Origin: Actinidia chinensis
Lineage: Eukaryota; Streptophyta; Magnoliopsida; Ericales; Actinidiaceae
DNA length: 30,000 nt
Direction of reading: 5' to 3'
Assembly: GCA_009663005.1 (NCBI GenBank)
Contig: VIGQ01000197.1
Coordinates: 1 to 30,000 of the forward strand
The notes under the pieces are model-generated. The model was not told where the DNA came from, did not search any database, and saw only the letters and a program-made list of their open reading frames with translations. The translations under genes were made by a program, and so were the position numbers. This document shows, one piece after another, positions 1 to 12,315 of this stretch; within the stretch, counting starts at the first letter, position 1, and every line of letters begins with the position of its first letter.

Positions 1-3000
1 TAAAAGAGTTCCCTGAAACAAAGGTGAAAGTGTGAAACTCACAAATCCGTCTTGAACTGCTCGGAAATCGATATCCTCATCCATATCATCCTGCTCCTTG
101 TCTAGAAACTGCAAATACAATGACTACCTAAGTCAGCCCTTCATAAACACCCAAACCATTGTAGCAAAACCAAATAGGAACGTAGCAATGGAAGGCCAAA
201 TCACAAGAGGCACGTAAAGAAGAAACTTTACTTGAAAAAGCACATCTTAGAAAAAATATGTTTCATTCACCTACGCCGAAAGAACTTCAAGTTCTTGGAT
301 GAGCTTGGAAAATTACTTTGTATTCAACATCTGTATATATTACAATTTAATGTAACTTTGTTGTCCACAAAGAAGTACCTTAGAAAGAGGGAGAGATAGG
401 AAGGGGAGGAGGAGAGAATGAGGAAAAGGGGGCAAAAAAAACATTCTGGATGCTGAAATTTTCCAATAAAATATTAACATTGTAATAGACTTCTCTTAAG
501 CATATTATAACGGTCATTAATCCAGTTGTTACTTGCTAGTGTTATACTAACTATAATGAACTCTTACGTTTGTTCCAACACACCAGTCAAACTTTTCTCA
601 CCTCGAGTCGAAAGTACTTCACCGACCGGTTGGAATCAGATTTTCCCGCAACTCCAACTGATTCAACAACCTCCAAATTCTTTCGTTGTGTGGTCAAACG
701 GCGAGCTGCACCCTGACAGAAACATAAAGGTCAACAGCTGAGACAGACACTGAAAAAGTCATTACGCATCGTAAAAAGACGAGTTACCAAATTTTGTCAA
801 AAAAGAAAAGAGGAAAAAACTCACTGCAGCAGAGGCATCTCGACTGAGCTGGGCAAGCTGCATGCCAAGGCTTTGCTGGTTAGACATAAAACGTCCTGCA
901 GACTTATTGGCTGGGATGGCTTGCCAGCTTGGTGTGGATCTCCACAGACTTTGCTTAGTTAACTTAAAGCCCTGTCCAAGGAATGAATATCACACAAACA
1001 CATGAACAAAGAACCTAAATTTAAAGGATGCAGCCAAAGAGAAATTCCCATATTGAAAGAATAAGAGGATGTAAGCCGAAGTGGCAAAAGAATATGCATG
1101 GCCTATGTAAAGAGATTAGATCATCCGAGCACAAGAATGATTTCAGACATTGCCACTGATTTAATGCCATTCGCATGTGTTGTGTTTGGATGGCGGCCAT
1201 TGGTGGTGCTAGGGTGGCCTCCCTGCAAACTGAGCAGGGAACCATCCCTTAGTGCTCTAAATCAAATATTTTTTTTAATTATTATTATAACATAAGTACC
1301 AGAGAAAGATTTCCCAACATACAAAACCACTTCCCCTTCGTTTATAAAATAGTAAAACTAAATAAACAAACAAATATGCACGTTGTGCTTTACAGAAGAG
1401 AACCTGCAGAAATGGTGGATGTATAAAAAATTGCCCCATGCTATCTCAGCTAATAATTTCTACTTAATCGGAAAACAAAAATACCATCTGCCAATGGCCC
1501 AACACTAAGAGAGAAAGACTACCAACCAACCACTAGGTGGTGACCCTCATTTATGTGAGAGAGGGAACTGTGGTTCCGCAAGGATTGCTTTGGTTTGTCA
1601 AGTCCCAAAACAAAATCATTAATACACAAATGAAGAACAACCACATGATCATATGGAAAAAACAAATCCCAATAACACAATTTTGAAGTTTACCAAAGCA
1701 CTTCATAATGTATTACATGATATAAGTGAAAATAAACAAAATCTTAAGTAAAATACTTGAAGAGGCAAACCTTATTTGTCAAAGCAGATGTGGGAACTTC
1801 GACATTCAGTAAGCAACTTTTGGGGAAAATTCCCTTCTTTATATCTTTTATGGCTGCAGTTATTAAAGGTAAACAGACAGTTGCAGCATCCTTGAAATCG
1901 CTATCTTGACTTTCGTCCTTCTTCCTGAAATAGTTCATGACAACAATACATTGCATACATCAAAGTGCTAACAAAATAGCAACAAATACCAAAAATAAAG
2001 GACTAAAACACACCAGTTCAGTGAAATCGACATAGATGGTACACCACTTATCAATGCCTCTCTAGCTCCAGCTACAACACCCGAGTAAATCCTGAGAATT
2101 CCCAAGCAATAAATATAAGAATTGAAGTATCTGAAACAGAGCTAAAATATAAAATAGGCATAGAAAAATCAATTCGGCCCCATTCACATTTAAACAACTT
2201 CAGCAACTATTAGTAAGTGGAAAACTCTACAGCAAATATATGTTTAGGAAAGCAACTCTAAAGTTAAAATCGAAGTCAAACAGGAAGATCTAGTAATACA
2301 AGCGAGACAAAACTGCATGACAACCACTTACATGTGATGGCCGCAACATGAACCCTTATTAATTCCACTAATTACCTGAATATCAGATACAAAACTTCAA
2401 TATCCAAAAGATGACCCAAAATAAAAGCATCAATGATCCGACTAATAGTGGCATATAAAGCATACCAGTAAAGGCTTTGACCAAGAAAACAATGCCCCAG
2501 ATAAAGCTAAGGACACACAATCCACAGGAGTCCCTGAAAAGAGTCAACACCAGACCAATAATCATTAAATCCACAAATAAAGTGCTAAATTTGCACAAAC
2601 TTAAAGAACCAAAACAAGATAAAAGATCAACCTGCAGCCAATTATTATAAGCAGTGCAATCAGCATACATACATCATTAGGGCCATCCCAAATTACGATT
2701 TAAGAAAATCTGATTGCAACAACGCAGTAATCAAACAAAAGGACCGCAATTACAACAGAATACAATCGTACCAGAAACTTCAAAAGCTGTGGCACCATGA
2801 ATCTCAGCAGAACTCACAGCCACCGTTTCTCCAAGTGTCACCGAATGACCCGAGACTGATTTGTCCCTAAAACCAATCCTCCAAACAAATCAACAAAAAA
2901 CAAACAGCCAATTTCACATAACCAAAAAACTTAAAACACATGCTCCTATATACATATTACAAATATCAAAATCAGAGAATCAACCAACGAATATAAACCC

Positions 3001-3445
3001 AAAAACCATTCATTCAAATAAACTCGCACAGCTAGATGACACATCTAACACACAAAACTGTAAATAGATAGTGACATACACATGTACACCTAAATAGAGA
3101 TATACACAAAAGAAAGAATCAAAAATTAAAGATGACCCACGATTGTGGAGCGCAGACGTGGACATTGTAGAGGTCCTCACGACCCAGAGCTTCGACGAGG
3201 TAAGTAAGCCCAGGCGATTCAATCCCATCGCCATTGGTCACCAGAACAATAGGCCTCAAATCATCTTTATCCGAATTGGATTCAATCTCATCAGAAGGCG
3301 AAGTAGAAGAAGATTTCTCATCAGAATCATCGCCGTTCTTCTTCGATTGCTCATCTTCGCCCCCCTTTCTGCTGAGAAGCACCTGCTGGAGATTCGAGAC
3401 CAGGCCAGGAGGCAACAGGTTGTTCTTTACAGCGGAAGTCGTCAT
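1..3445 (-). CDS. SurE-like 5'/3'-nucleotidase (survival protein SurE family), nine exons, 3' end beyond window
   Basis: Exons on the minus strand, in transcript order: 3445-3141, 2866-2772, 2533-2466, 2375-2332, 2091-2014, 1924-1771, 971-825, 712-602 and 108-1. All internal junctions are GT-AG, the phases agree, and the 1110 bases give 370 codons without a stop; the true C-terminus lies off the left edge. SurE proteins are metal-dependent phosphatases that release phosphate from nucleoside monophosphates and related substrates. Visible SurE landmarks are IVLVTNGDGIESPG (about residues 66-79), CAPQSDKSVSGHSVTLGE across the first junction, VSGTPVDC, the VISGINKG loop and YSGVVAGAREALISG. The first of the two metal-binding aspartates of bacterial NDDG is Gly here (NGDG), which as far as I recall is shared by land-plant homologues. 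Residues about 30-63 are an acidic, Ser-rich, low-complexity stretch. The start is the first Met, just downstream of a CT-rich leader. No signal peptide is obvious. Confidence 0.95.
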
Positions 3446-3760
3446 TTCTAGAGAGAGAGGAGAGAGAAAGTGGAGGGGGTGATGATGGAGATTTGGGATT
3501 AGGAATATGGTAGTGTTGAAAATTTGCTGAAGAATAAAACCCTAGAGAGAGAAAGAGCGAGGAGAGAGAGGGCAATAAAGCGCTGAAAATGAAAAGTGTT
3601 GATTGCTGCAACAGAGAAGGATAGACCGTTCTGACGGTGTTAACCAGGAGAGGGGGTCTAATATATGGAGAGAGAGAAGCATATAGATATCTGTATTGAC
3701 TATTGAGAGAGAGAAAGAGAAAGGAGTAAATTACTGATGGGGAAGAAGGCAACAGTGAAT
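3446..3760 (-). promoter_or_regulatory. CT-rich 5' leader and proximal promoter of the SurE-like gene
   Basis: Immediately upstream of the SurE-like start codon the transcribed strand is rich in CTCT runs (seen as GAGAGA on the plus strand at 3450-3475, 3545-3570 and 3665-3720). Pyrimidine-rich leaders of this kind are common in plant 5' UTRs and core promoters. I see no clear TATA box, so the transcription start is not fixed. Confidence 0.45.
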
Positions 3761-6445
3761 TATGATTTGGGATGGATATCTAACGCGACCTTTAGCGCGT
3801 GGCTTGACTGTCCTTTTAGGATTGGGTAAATTTCACTGACCTCCCTCGAACTTTATGAGGAATACAGTTATCCCTCTTCTAGTTTCTTAAATAGCACTAA
3901 AACTATTATCAAGATTTCGCCCTTAAACTATTTTTTTGAAAAAAATAACTATATTGCCCTTATTTTTAATTTTTTTTCAATACACTAATTAAAATAAATA
4001 AATATTTTTAAAAAAAAATTAATAACACATTTTATTTTTTAATATATTTATATTAGGAGCACTTAAAAAGTAAATTGCTTATATTATTTTTTTTTAAAAA
4101 TCTTATTAATAACAATTTTATATTTTTTAGTATATTTTAATAGAATTACTTAAGAAATAAACTGTTTAGATCAATTATTTTATAAAAAATATGTATTAAT
4201 AAAAATAAAAAAAATAAATTATAAATAAATAATATTTAAAAAATATATAATATTTATTTATTTTAATAGGTGTATTTAGAAAATAAATTGTAAATCCCTA
4301 AATTTAAGAAAAATCTTGTTATTTTTGCACAAAAAATAGCTCTAAAAAATCTTAATAATAGTTTTAAATAAAAAATATCAATATTATTTTAAAAATTATA
4401 GGAGATGTGTTTGTATTTGATTTGATTGCATTGTGGTCAATTTTCTTCTCCGTCCAATCTGCTGTAGATTTAATTAATTATTGTATTTTTTTTTTTTTTT
4501 TTTTTTTTTTCTTTTTTTTATGGCGCCAAGTGATGCCACAAGGAATTATTACTACCTAGATCCAAACCCAAAAACCTGATCACGTTTTTTGTCCTCATCG
4601 TTATCTCATACCCTCCCTATTTGCTTTTTCCCTCCGCCACCATTGGACCATTACCAACACCTACACCTATTGGACCATCAACACACTTACCCGCAACAAC
4701 TCTTTCCTTTCTCCATACTCCCCATTCCCTCATCTTCATCCACTACCCAAGCCCCAAACTCACTCAGACCACATCCTAATAGCCATTTTCACCCTCCCAA
4801 GCACACAACGTGCATATATATAGCGTGAGAGATGAGGTTATACCACATTGGATGTGTTAATTGGATAGTGATGTCCTAAAATTGTGGCATTGTCCTTGAT
4901 GGATGCTAGTAAATGAGGTAGATCGTCAAAGGGCAGTTTACAAAAGGTTTAAGTTCATTGGTGTCTCAGATTCTTGCAGATCGACATCTTTATAGTGTCC
5001 TCAATTTTCACTCATCGAACGACATGGAGGAGGGAGGGAGGGCGAGAGAAAGGAAGAGGATAGGGGTATCGAGGACAGGGGTGAAGGAAGAGGTAGGAGG
5101 GGGGAAAGAGTTAAGATTGGGGGTTGCGAATTTGCGGTGGTCGGGGTTAGGGTTAATATGAAAATATTATTATTTAAGGTCAAAGTGGAAAATTAGTAAT
5201 ACTCAAGGGGTAAAAAGTGTAATGGCTACCTATCAATAATGAACTATATTAAAATAATGGCTTTAACTAATTACAAGATTATTTTGTGAGAGATCACATA
5301 CCTTGGGTGTAGCTGTGATTGTTTGGGCGATACGCATGAAGACCTTTTTTTTTAATTTTTCTATATTAATCTCTATTAAATGTAAATAAACAAAAATGTC
5401 ATAAGGACGAAAAAATTTAAAAACCACAGCAGAAAAAAGGCTAGCCTCAATGTTAAACTATTTCAAATAAGAACTTTTTTTTTTTGCGAGGTGTGGTGTT
5501 CGTTGGTGCCAATGTTTGGGTGGTGAGCATCCGAAGATATAATTTTCCTAAACGGATGTTGAGAGACCGTCATGACGATAGAGTTGGTTTATAGGATTTT
5601 GACTAAATTGGGAGATGGTAAATTTGGGTGATCATTGGTGCAGCTAGAATGCCTTCCCCCCATGGAAGAAGTGGTGGTCTCACGAATGTTGCCCCCCCTC
5701 TTACTTATTTGTATGTCATCCATATGAATTCAAAAATCTATAAATGGACGGTCCCAAGGTTCAATAATTTAAAGTTTTTTTTTTTCATTGGAGAGGGTGG
5801 GGACGTAAAGCAAATGGAAATGTTTTTTTGTGTTGAAAACCAAATGAGAATGTGTAAGTATAGCCATATTATAACAAGTGAGTGTTGGATTGGTGTTGTA
5901 GCCTGACTTCCCTTTCAAAGATCTCAATTCTAAATATCTATCAATATTGAATTGGTTATTTTTACAGAGTCTTTGAATCCGACTTTAATCGAGCCTCCTA
6001 CTAGTGAATGAACAAAATTATTCCAAATTATTGATTTTTAGACCTGAATACAGAGTTAAAAAAAAATTATATTAAATATAAGATGTTAAGCACTGATCAG
6101 TGTTTGTGGCATTCAAAAAGTTCATTTAATTTTTTGTTTTATTGATTTTTTTTTTAGCTCTTCTGATTCGTCTACTAAAGATGAACTAGAAAAGTTAAAA
6201 AAAAAATCAGTAGAAGATAAAAAAGTTTACGCAAAAAGACAAGTAATCCCAACTCACATGACATTAATCCCAACGGAAGAACAATACAGAGGGAAGCTAT
6301 GATCTATTAGAAGATGGATCAATATATCTAGAAAAACATATATCTTTTGTATAACCATAACACGACCTACAACAGGGATCAAGCAAAAGCCCAACCCAAA
6401 AATGGCCTGATTCAAAACAGAGAGAGAGAAAGAGAGAGAGTTTTA
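3761..6445. other. Intergenic region, AT-rich, possible MULE-like element remnants
   Basis: No coding exon with splice sites and conserved residues was found. 3960-4430 is very AT-rich. A T run lies at 4486-4510 with a second at 4512-4519. The left end near 3826 (gggtaaatttcactgacctc) and the reverse complement of the right end near 5195-5220 (cattacactttttacccctt) resemble each other loosely, like degenerate terminal repeats of a Mutator-type non-autonomous element. Between them lie a CT-rich block (4600-4800) and a GA-rich block (5027-5110). 5240-6410 shows nothing recognisable. The open frames here are simple-sequence by-products. Confidence 0.3.
6419..6440. repeat. GA-rich microsatellite
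   Basis: An almost pure GA dinucleotide run interrupted by single extra A bases, just downstream of the stop codon of the GLYR2-like gene. Confidence 0.8.
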
Positions 6446-7556
6446 CTAATCTGATTGGTTTTGCAATTTTACTTTCAGTGCCTTTCGATGACGGCTGAGA
6501 AGTCCGGTCGCTACAGCCGCGAGAAATTTAGCACCTTGTACATCTCGTTTGCAAAGCGGCTTGCAATTGGTGTAGGTTGGGAAACAGATTCGGCTAAATC
6601 CCCAAGCGAGCCGAGGTCCTAATGACAATTAAATTGGCAGTAAGATGAAACAAGTATGGATTCGTAGTCCTTTTTAGTATCATTTTTGTTTTCCTCTGTT
6701 CTCTATTTTCATTTTTGGGAACCCAAAACGCTTGTTGGGCACACTCTGGCGACTTGTTTGCTGGAAGAAGTTCTCGAAAACAACCCCTTTCTAGATAAAC
6801 AACAAAGACTTTTTGAATTCTCAGAAAGAAAATAGTGGGCATTTTTGTTTTTAAAAACGGTTAGTCTCACAGTGAATAGTGGTATGCTGAAAATAGAAAC
6901 TAACTTAACAAATCAGCAATCTAGTTAGGTTACAAACCTTCTGCTGATGCTTTAGGGGAAAGCATAGGATACAGTGATTGGACCATTGAAAGGGCCTTTC
7001 ATTTGAACATCGGTTCGCTTAATGGCACCCTTTGGACTACCTAAGGAACAAAAAGTTTGCAGAAAAATGGTGAATATCGTACAGGCATTAAAAAGACAAG
7101 ATGGCTCTAATAAAAAAACGCTAACTCCAGAAGGCGGAAGAATTCAAATATAGGTTTCTAATGAGGATGCTGGTCTAAGGATTTGGTCTCAACTAAGAAT
7201 ACCTCTACTAAAACGTCTCGGGTCAGTCCTACTTTCTCACTGAGAAGCAATTCCTCAGAAAAAGATGCCATCATACTGCAAATTGTTTTGAAAACCGCCA
7301 AAAGATTTTAGCCACCATTATTGGATACACACAGAGAGAGAGAAGAGATTCTGCATAAACCTTCCCAAATGAATCATGTGACACAAGTTTCATTGCAGCT
7401 CCATTACCCGACAATCCCCAAGAAAATCTTGACTGGATAATAGCTAGGATAAATGTCGAAAGAAAAGAGAAGTTAAATACTGAGGTAAAAGAAAGTAACA
7501 AAACCACCGATATCAATAGAAGGTAGTATGGGCGGTGGAAATATATACAAGGAAGG

Positions 7557-7782
7557 CAGGGGTGGAGTCAGAAAATAATTTTAGTGGGGGTCAAACTCGT
7601 AAAAAATATGTTTTTGAAATGTCAAATTGTATTATGATATATTGTTAAGGGATTAATTCTTAATTTTTGTGAGATAAAAATTGTATTTATTGTCAAAATT
7701 GTGGGGTCAAAATTGTATTTATATTATAAATATTCAAGTGCTAAACAATACCCCACTGCCCCTCTTTCCATCTGGCTCCTGC
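7557..7782. mobile_element. hAT-like MITE in an intron of the GLYR2-like gene
   Basis: The ends read CAGGGGTGGAGTCAGA at the left and, as reverse complement, GCAGGAGCCAGA at the right: imperfect terminal inverted repeats. The flanks AAGGAAGG (7549-7556) and AAGGAGGG (7783-7790) form a 7-of-8 target-site duplication, the length used by hAT transposons. The interior is AT-rich and noncoding. Confidence 0.5.
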
Positions 7783-8134
7783 AAGGAGGGGGTAACTCCA
7801 GTTATACCCCCATCCGTAGGACAAAAGGAGACGTGGTAGAAAACAATGTAAAGGAAGTCGATATACCTTCCCCATGATATCTAAGAACGGCGCCGCCGTT
7901 TCAACCGAGGTTTTTCGCCTGAAATATGTGCGATGACTTCAGTTTACAAACAAAAACTTCTAAGCTAAGCCCTGGCAGCTTTCGGAAGAAAAGAAAAGTT
8001 AAAATTGAAGGGCTTTGCCTTAAAGAATGGCAGACAGAATTTGCAGATAACCAATAATAATACTAGTTGGATTGTAAACTTTGCAGACTACCATATAAAA
8101 TTAACATAAAATCGTTTAATTCTGATGCTAGAGA

Positions 8135-8330
8135 CTTTTTTTTTATGGCGAGGAACCTCCCCACGGTAGATCACATTGGATTGGACCCCCACCACGGCAG
8201 AGTAAACCAACCCAAAACTGCAATCATCTGCAACCAAGTTATCAATTAGTCCCGCCGCCACTTACTCCAGACCCAAGATGTCCAGGTCTACGGGTTTGCC
8301 CTTCAACCGATGTGCTACCCTGGGGGTTGC
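8135..8330 (-). mobile_element. SINE insertion with 10-bp target-site duplication
   Basis: On the minus strand the element starts with a tRNA-like A box (GGTAGCACATCGGTTG), runs about 196 bases and ends in an A-rich tail of nine A residues. It is flanked by a perfect direct repeat ATGCTAGAGA at 8125-8134 and 8331-8340. A pol III A box, a 3' A tail and a target duplication are the hallmarks of a SINE. It sits in the short intron between two exons of the GLYR2-like gene. I could not find a clean B box, so the family is not named. Confidence 0.75.
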
Positions 8331-9990
8331 ATGCTAGAGAGTTTTTGTTTAGCATTGAAAATAAGGATAAATTGAAAAATGACCAGAAAGGGCTGTACCT
8401 GCATCAGAAATATCAGCTGGCCGTCTTCGCCGGCTTTTTGGAGCCTGATACTGGAGCCTACAGGATAAGACAGAAACCCAAATGGAGCATTTCTATATCA
8501 TGTTCATCATGCAATTCAAACAGCAATGAAATGCATGGGGATACAATTTTTCGGTGCACTTCCGAGCAGGGAATATTAAGTTCTACTTCAATATGTTGTA
8601 ATATAGCAAATAATGATGCAATTACTTTTGCACTATTTGCTTATGGAGATAGATAGAGATTCCCTCAATAGATAGAGTCCCCAGTAAGCTTTGCGTGTTC
8701 ACTAATCATTTAGAAGTGGCACCATCACCATGTGGAAACATATACGACCTGCACATACCCATCCACAGCAAGAGATTAGACCCCTGTGGCCTGCACGTTT
8801 CGGGAAATTCCAAATTCGTACAGTTTACAAACCAAAATTTGTTTATGCTTACAAAGTTAATTAAAAGCGGTACCTAGCTTATAAAATAAATCACTTTTGC
8901 AGTGGCAAAGGAGTAAAAAGACTGGTTAAAAGAAACGAAACAATAAAAGAAAAAATAAACCCCCAAGCCCCAAACCCAGCTGCCATAACGTATGCCCTTA
9001 CTGCAAATGAAATGCCCCAGAATCCTAAAACTTATCAGGCACCTCATCCAGTCATTCTGTTCCCATATTCTTATCAAACTTTTCAAAAGTTATCCAGGTC
9101 TCAGCCGCAAATGTACACAATTTCTGAATTTCAGAATTAGTCCACATGATATTTTAATTTCTCTTATAGGAGTTCTCAGGGCCTTTTAAGAATGTGATGG
9201 AGACGTAAAGCATTCGAGAGATAATTCGAATATAGTTTTACCAAAAATACTTCATCTAAAATTCATATTTCGGTTCATCGAAATATGGTTTCTAACAAAA
9301 ATTACTCATCGAAATCCTCATATTCGGTTCATTCATTTAGCGAAGAAACAGAAGGCATGCTTTTTATGAAATGACTTTGCACCAACAATTAGAAAGTCAA
9401 CTGGTAGGATAATCACTAAGGAGAATGCAAACTGAGCTGACGATATTGTAATAAATTGATTTTAGATGGTGCTAAGAGTGATGGCAGTGGAGTAATAGCT
9501 CATTCTCCTAAGAATCCTTCACATGGAGAAACATAAGGCAATATACCCTTTCCCTCGACTCATTCCTCTTGCAGCCCCAAGCTCTCCACAAGCAACATCG
9601 ACCTGGATAAAAGACTATATTAAGTAACAACCACTGACATAGCAGACAAGCACATTAACTAAAATAAACATACTCACTGCACTCTCAGGATCAGCAAGCA
9701 TAGCAAATGTGACATCACAAGATTCAGCTACTTCCCTGGGACATGATTTATATCTGGCATACAAGAGTAGCTATCTCTACAAAATGAAATCACCACGACG
9801 AGATGATTGCAATAGTTATCTTACAAAATCATAATCATCAATCCCAAAAAAAAAGAGAAGAGTTTCACTATCTTTTATTGCCGATAAAAAAAAAAGGAAT
9901 TTTACTGGCCCTCAATACGATGGAGTCAAGTATGGCAAGTTGGCTCATTGGCCCACCATTTTACTACCCACCCAAAGCAATAGCAAAAAA

Positions 9991-9994
9991 GGAA

Positions 9995-10024
<30 letters not shown>
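9991..10024. repeat. (GAAA)n microsatellite
   Basis: A run of ggaa/gaaa units lying in a GLYR2-like intron. Confidence 0.9.
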
Positions 10025-10025
<1 letters not shown>

Positions 10026-10177
10026 TATTCAGAGGAGCTCAAACAGTCAAAGTATACAGGTCAAAAGTGACCTTGATGCAACACAAGCCACTAGAAACAA
10101 TTACTCAGGCACAAAAAAAAAAAGTCCATCCCAATTAACACCAACAAAGCATACAAATATTTAATAGTTTACTGCAC

Positions 10178-10461
10178 AATATCGGACCCATTCTCTAACA
10201 CCTTAAGAACTTTTGGGCTACTGTGTGATTAAACATAGTACATCTGAGTTCAAATTGTGTCATATGGTAGTTCCCCCCTTATTTTTGTGCAAGGGGGTTT
10301 TTTTTTTGTGTTGGGAACCCTGTTCAGATTCGGTGTTTCCGTGTTGCCTCTCCACGTGCGAGATAGGGTCCCGTTGGCGAGGGGGATGTTCGATAACTTG
10401 ATAAACATTCTTAGGCCATTTGCGAATTGCTTATGCTTTTGGAGAAATTGCTGATCTAACA
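10178..10461 (+). mobile_element. TRIM-like short LTR element, copy 1 (degenerate)
   Basis: The two ends share a block of about 55 bases with the pattern cttaag...cttttgg...attg.tgat..aaca: 10178-10235 and 10408-10461. The left copy is followed by tagtacatctgag, a degenerate match to the TGGTATCAGAGC primer-binding site (initiator tRNA-Met) of plant LTR elements. The interior has no coding capacity. The same family occurs at 12023-12315. Confidence 0.4.
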
Positions 10462-12022
10462 CTAGCCGTTTTAAAACAAAATGAAACACTCGACATCATG
10501 TGTCTAGAAAATACCCGCACCTCACAGTGTCAATTAAATATGGCGAGCCTCCAACGAAAACTTCCTGATTAAATAATTTAAATTTGAAAAAGTAATATGG
10601 TTCCAAGCACATTAAATAAAGGACCACACTGTGGACTGTAAAGAACTAGAAAGTGATCGGAAGACCAAATTGAAGCCATAAATCGTGGAAGGCCCAGAAT
10701 ATTATACTGCTTCATGTGGTCGTAACTATGAAAAACTATGATATTATTTCTTACAATAATTTTTTGTTTTGATAAATAGCAAATAATGCTCCCCATCTTG
10801 ACCTGAGCTTTGTAGTTTGAGTCCATGCAGACATTTCAGCATTCTATTTGAAGTCTCCTGTAACAACCTCGTACGCTAACTACCGCCACCTGCACCTCTA
10901 ACCTAAAAAATCTAAGTTCCTCTCCACCCCACCCAACTAAAAGGAAAAGGTTTCCTTGCAGGCAGGTCATAAGGGTTAGCAGAAACCTAGCACCGTTGTA
11001 TTACAATCTTCACATGGGACTCCCATGCAGAACACCATGCCATGGAAGATCTGCATCTCAACATTGTTTATCATTCCACGAAAGTGGTCCATGGGTGTTG
11101 TGTGTGTGGTGTGTTGGGGGCCGGGGGGCAGAGTTTGGTGGAGTCCTACTGGATTATGCAACAACAACCAAATAATCAAAGTACATTATACTGCCAATAA
11201 CAATAAAATAGAAACTTGTACATCAAAAAATTACTTGCACCCAACGAGATGAGGGGATCAATTTGTTCTTCGCTCTATTCCAAACTGTTAAGTCACATCT
11301 GCAAACATGCCAATCAGAAATTAAATTAGTATCATCATGACTTTAAGGGGGAAGAAAAATCTCAAGCGGGCATGTCTTTCAATTCCTCTGGACATCAGAA
11401 GTTCTATGCAATTTGATATAACTGACACTATAAGACGGTTGAATGCCTTTATTCATTCTTAAGCATGGGGGGGGGACCATGCTACAAACATTGCTAAGAA
11501 AACACACAACTAAAGACAGTTCAGACATATCAAGTCAATTAGGATAGAATTAAAAAATATTCTTAATCATTCGTTCTAAGCATACAGTTAGCAGTAGAAA
11601 GCATGCATGAGCTTTCCAATTTATCCTTAATCAGCTTCTACAGACTTAGCTCAAATCAAGAAAGAAAAAAAAAACATCCAGCTTTAGAGATTTTGAGCCA
11701 TGGCAACCCAATAATTCCAAGACCTAAAAAGCCATGCGCACTGGCATTTCATCTGCTGCATAACACAACAAAACTTGGTGCAAGGGAGAACATTGGAACT
11801 TGAGTCACTAAAAATACTATTCAGAAACAAGTCAATTTATATGTGGAAGCTAGTCTACTACATCATGATTAAACCTCAAAGGAGGGTGCCAAAAGCAAAA
11901 TTGGAAGCTATTCTAATTTGCATTATCTTTATTTTCATCTAGCCTTGTAAAACACAAAAAAAATTAAAAACACAAAAGCACAGAACAAAAAAACAGGCAA
12001 AACTGTTGAAAATAATATACAT

Positions 12023-12315
12023 TGTTAGACCCGTTACTTAACAAGTAAAAGATTACTTTCTTGGAACAATTGGTGATCAAATGCGGTATCAGACTCTGGT
12101 TCTGAGAGTCCTGGATTCAATCTTGCCATCTGTATTGTTGCCAGTTATGTTTGTTATTTTGCACTTCAATTCTGCGTGTGCGCACCAAATCAGTTTGACT
12201 TGTCACCTCAACTTGCGAAACGAGTTGCCATGTGACCAAGTATTGAATAGCTTAATAAAACATTGTTGCGGACATTTGTAACAACTTAAGCCTTTGGACA
12301 ATTGATGCTCAAACA
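12023..12315 (+). mobile_element. TRIM-like short LTR element, copy 2
   Basis: Terminal direct repeats at 12023-12082 (tgttag ... caattggtgatcaaa) and 12264-12315 (tgttgcgg ... caattgatgctcaaaca). Right after the first repeat comes gcggtatcagactctgg, resembling the tRNA-Met primer-binding site TGGTATCAGAGC. The element is about 290 bases with no gag or pol, which fits a terminal-repeat retrotransposon in miniature. Flanking target duplications are not clear. Confidence 0.45.

Noticed and set aside
3351..3752. 133-codon minus-strand open frame upstream of SurE
   Set aside because: It overlaps the SurE first exon in another frame and is otherwise CT-repeat leader, giving Leu/Ser-rich text.
8312..8656. 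114-codon plus-strand open frame
   Set aside because: It overlaps GLYR2-like exons 6-7 of the minus strand and the introns around them; the translation has no familiar motif and no splice or leader context.
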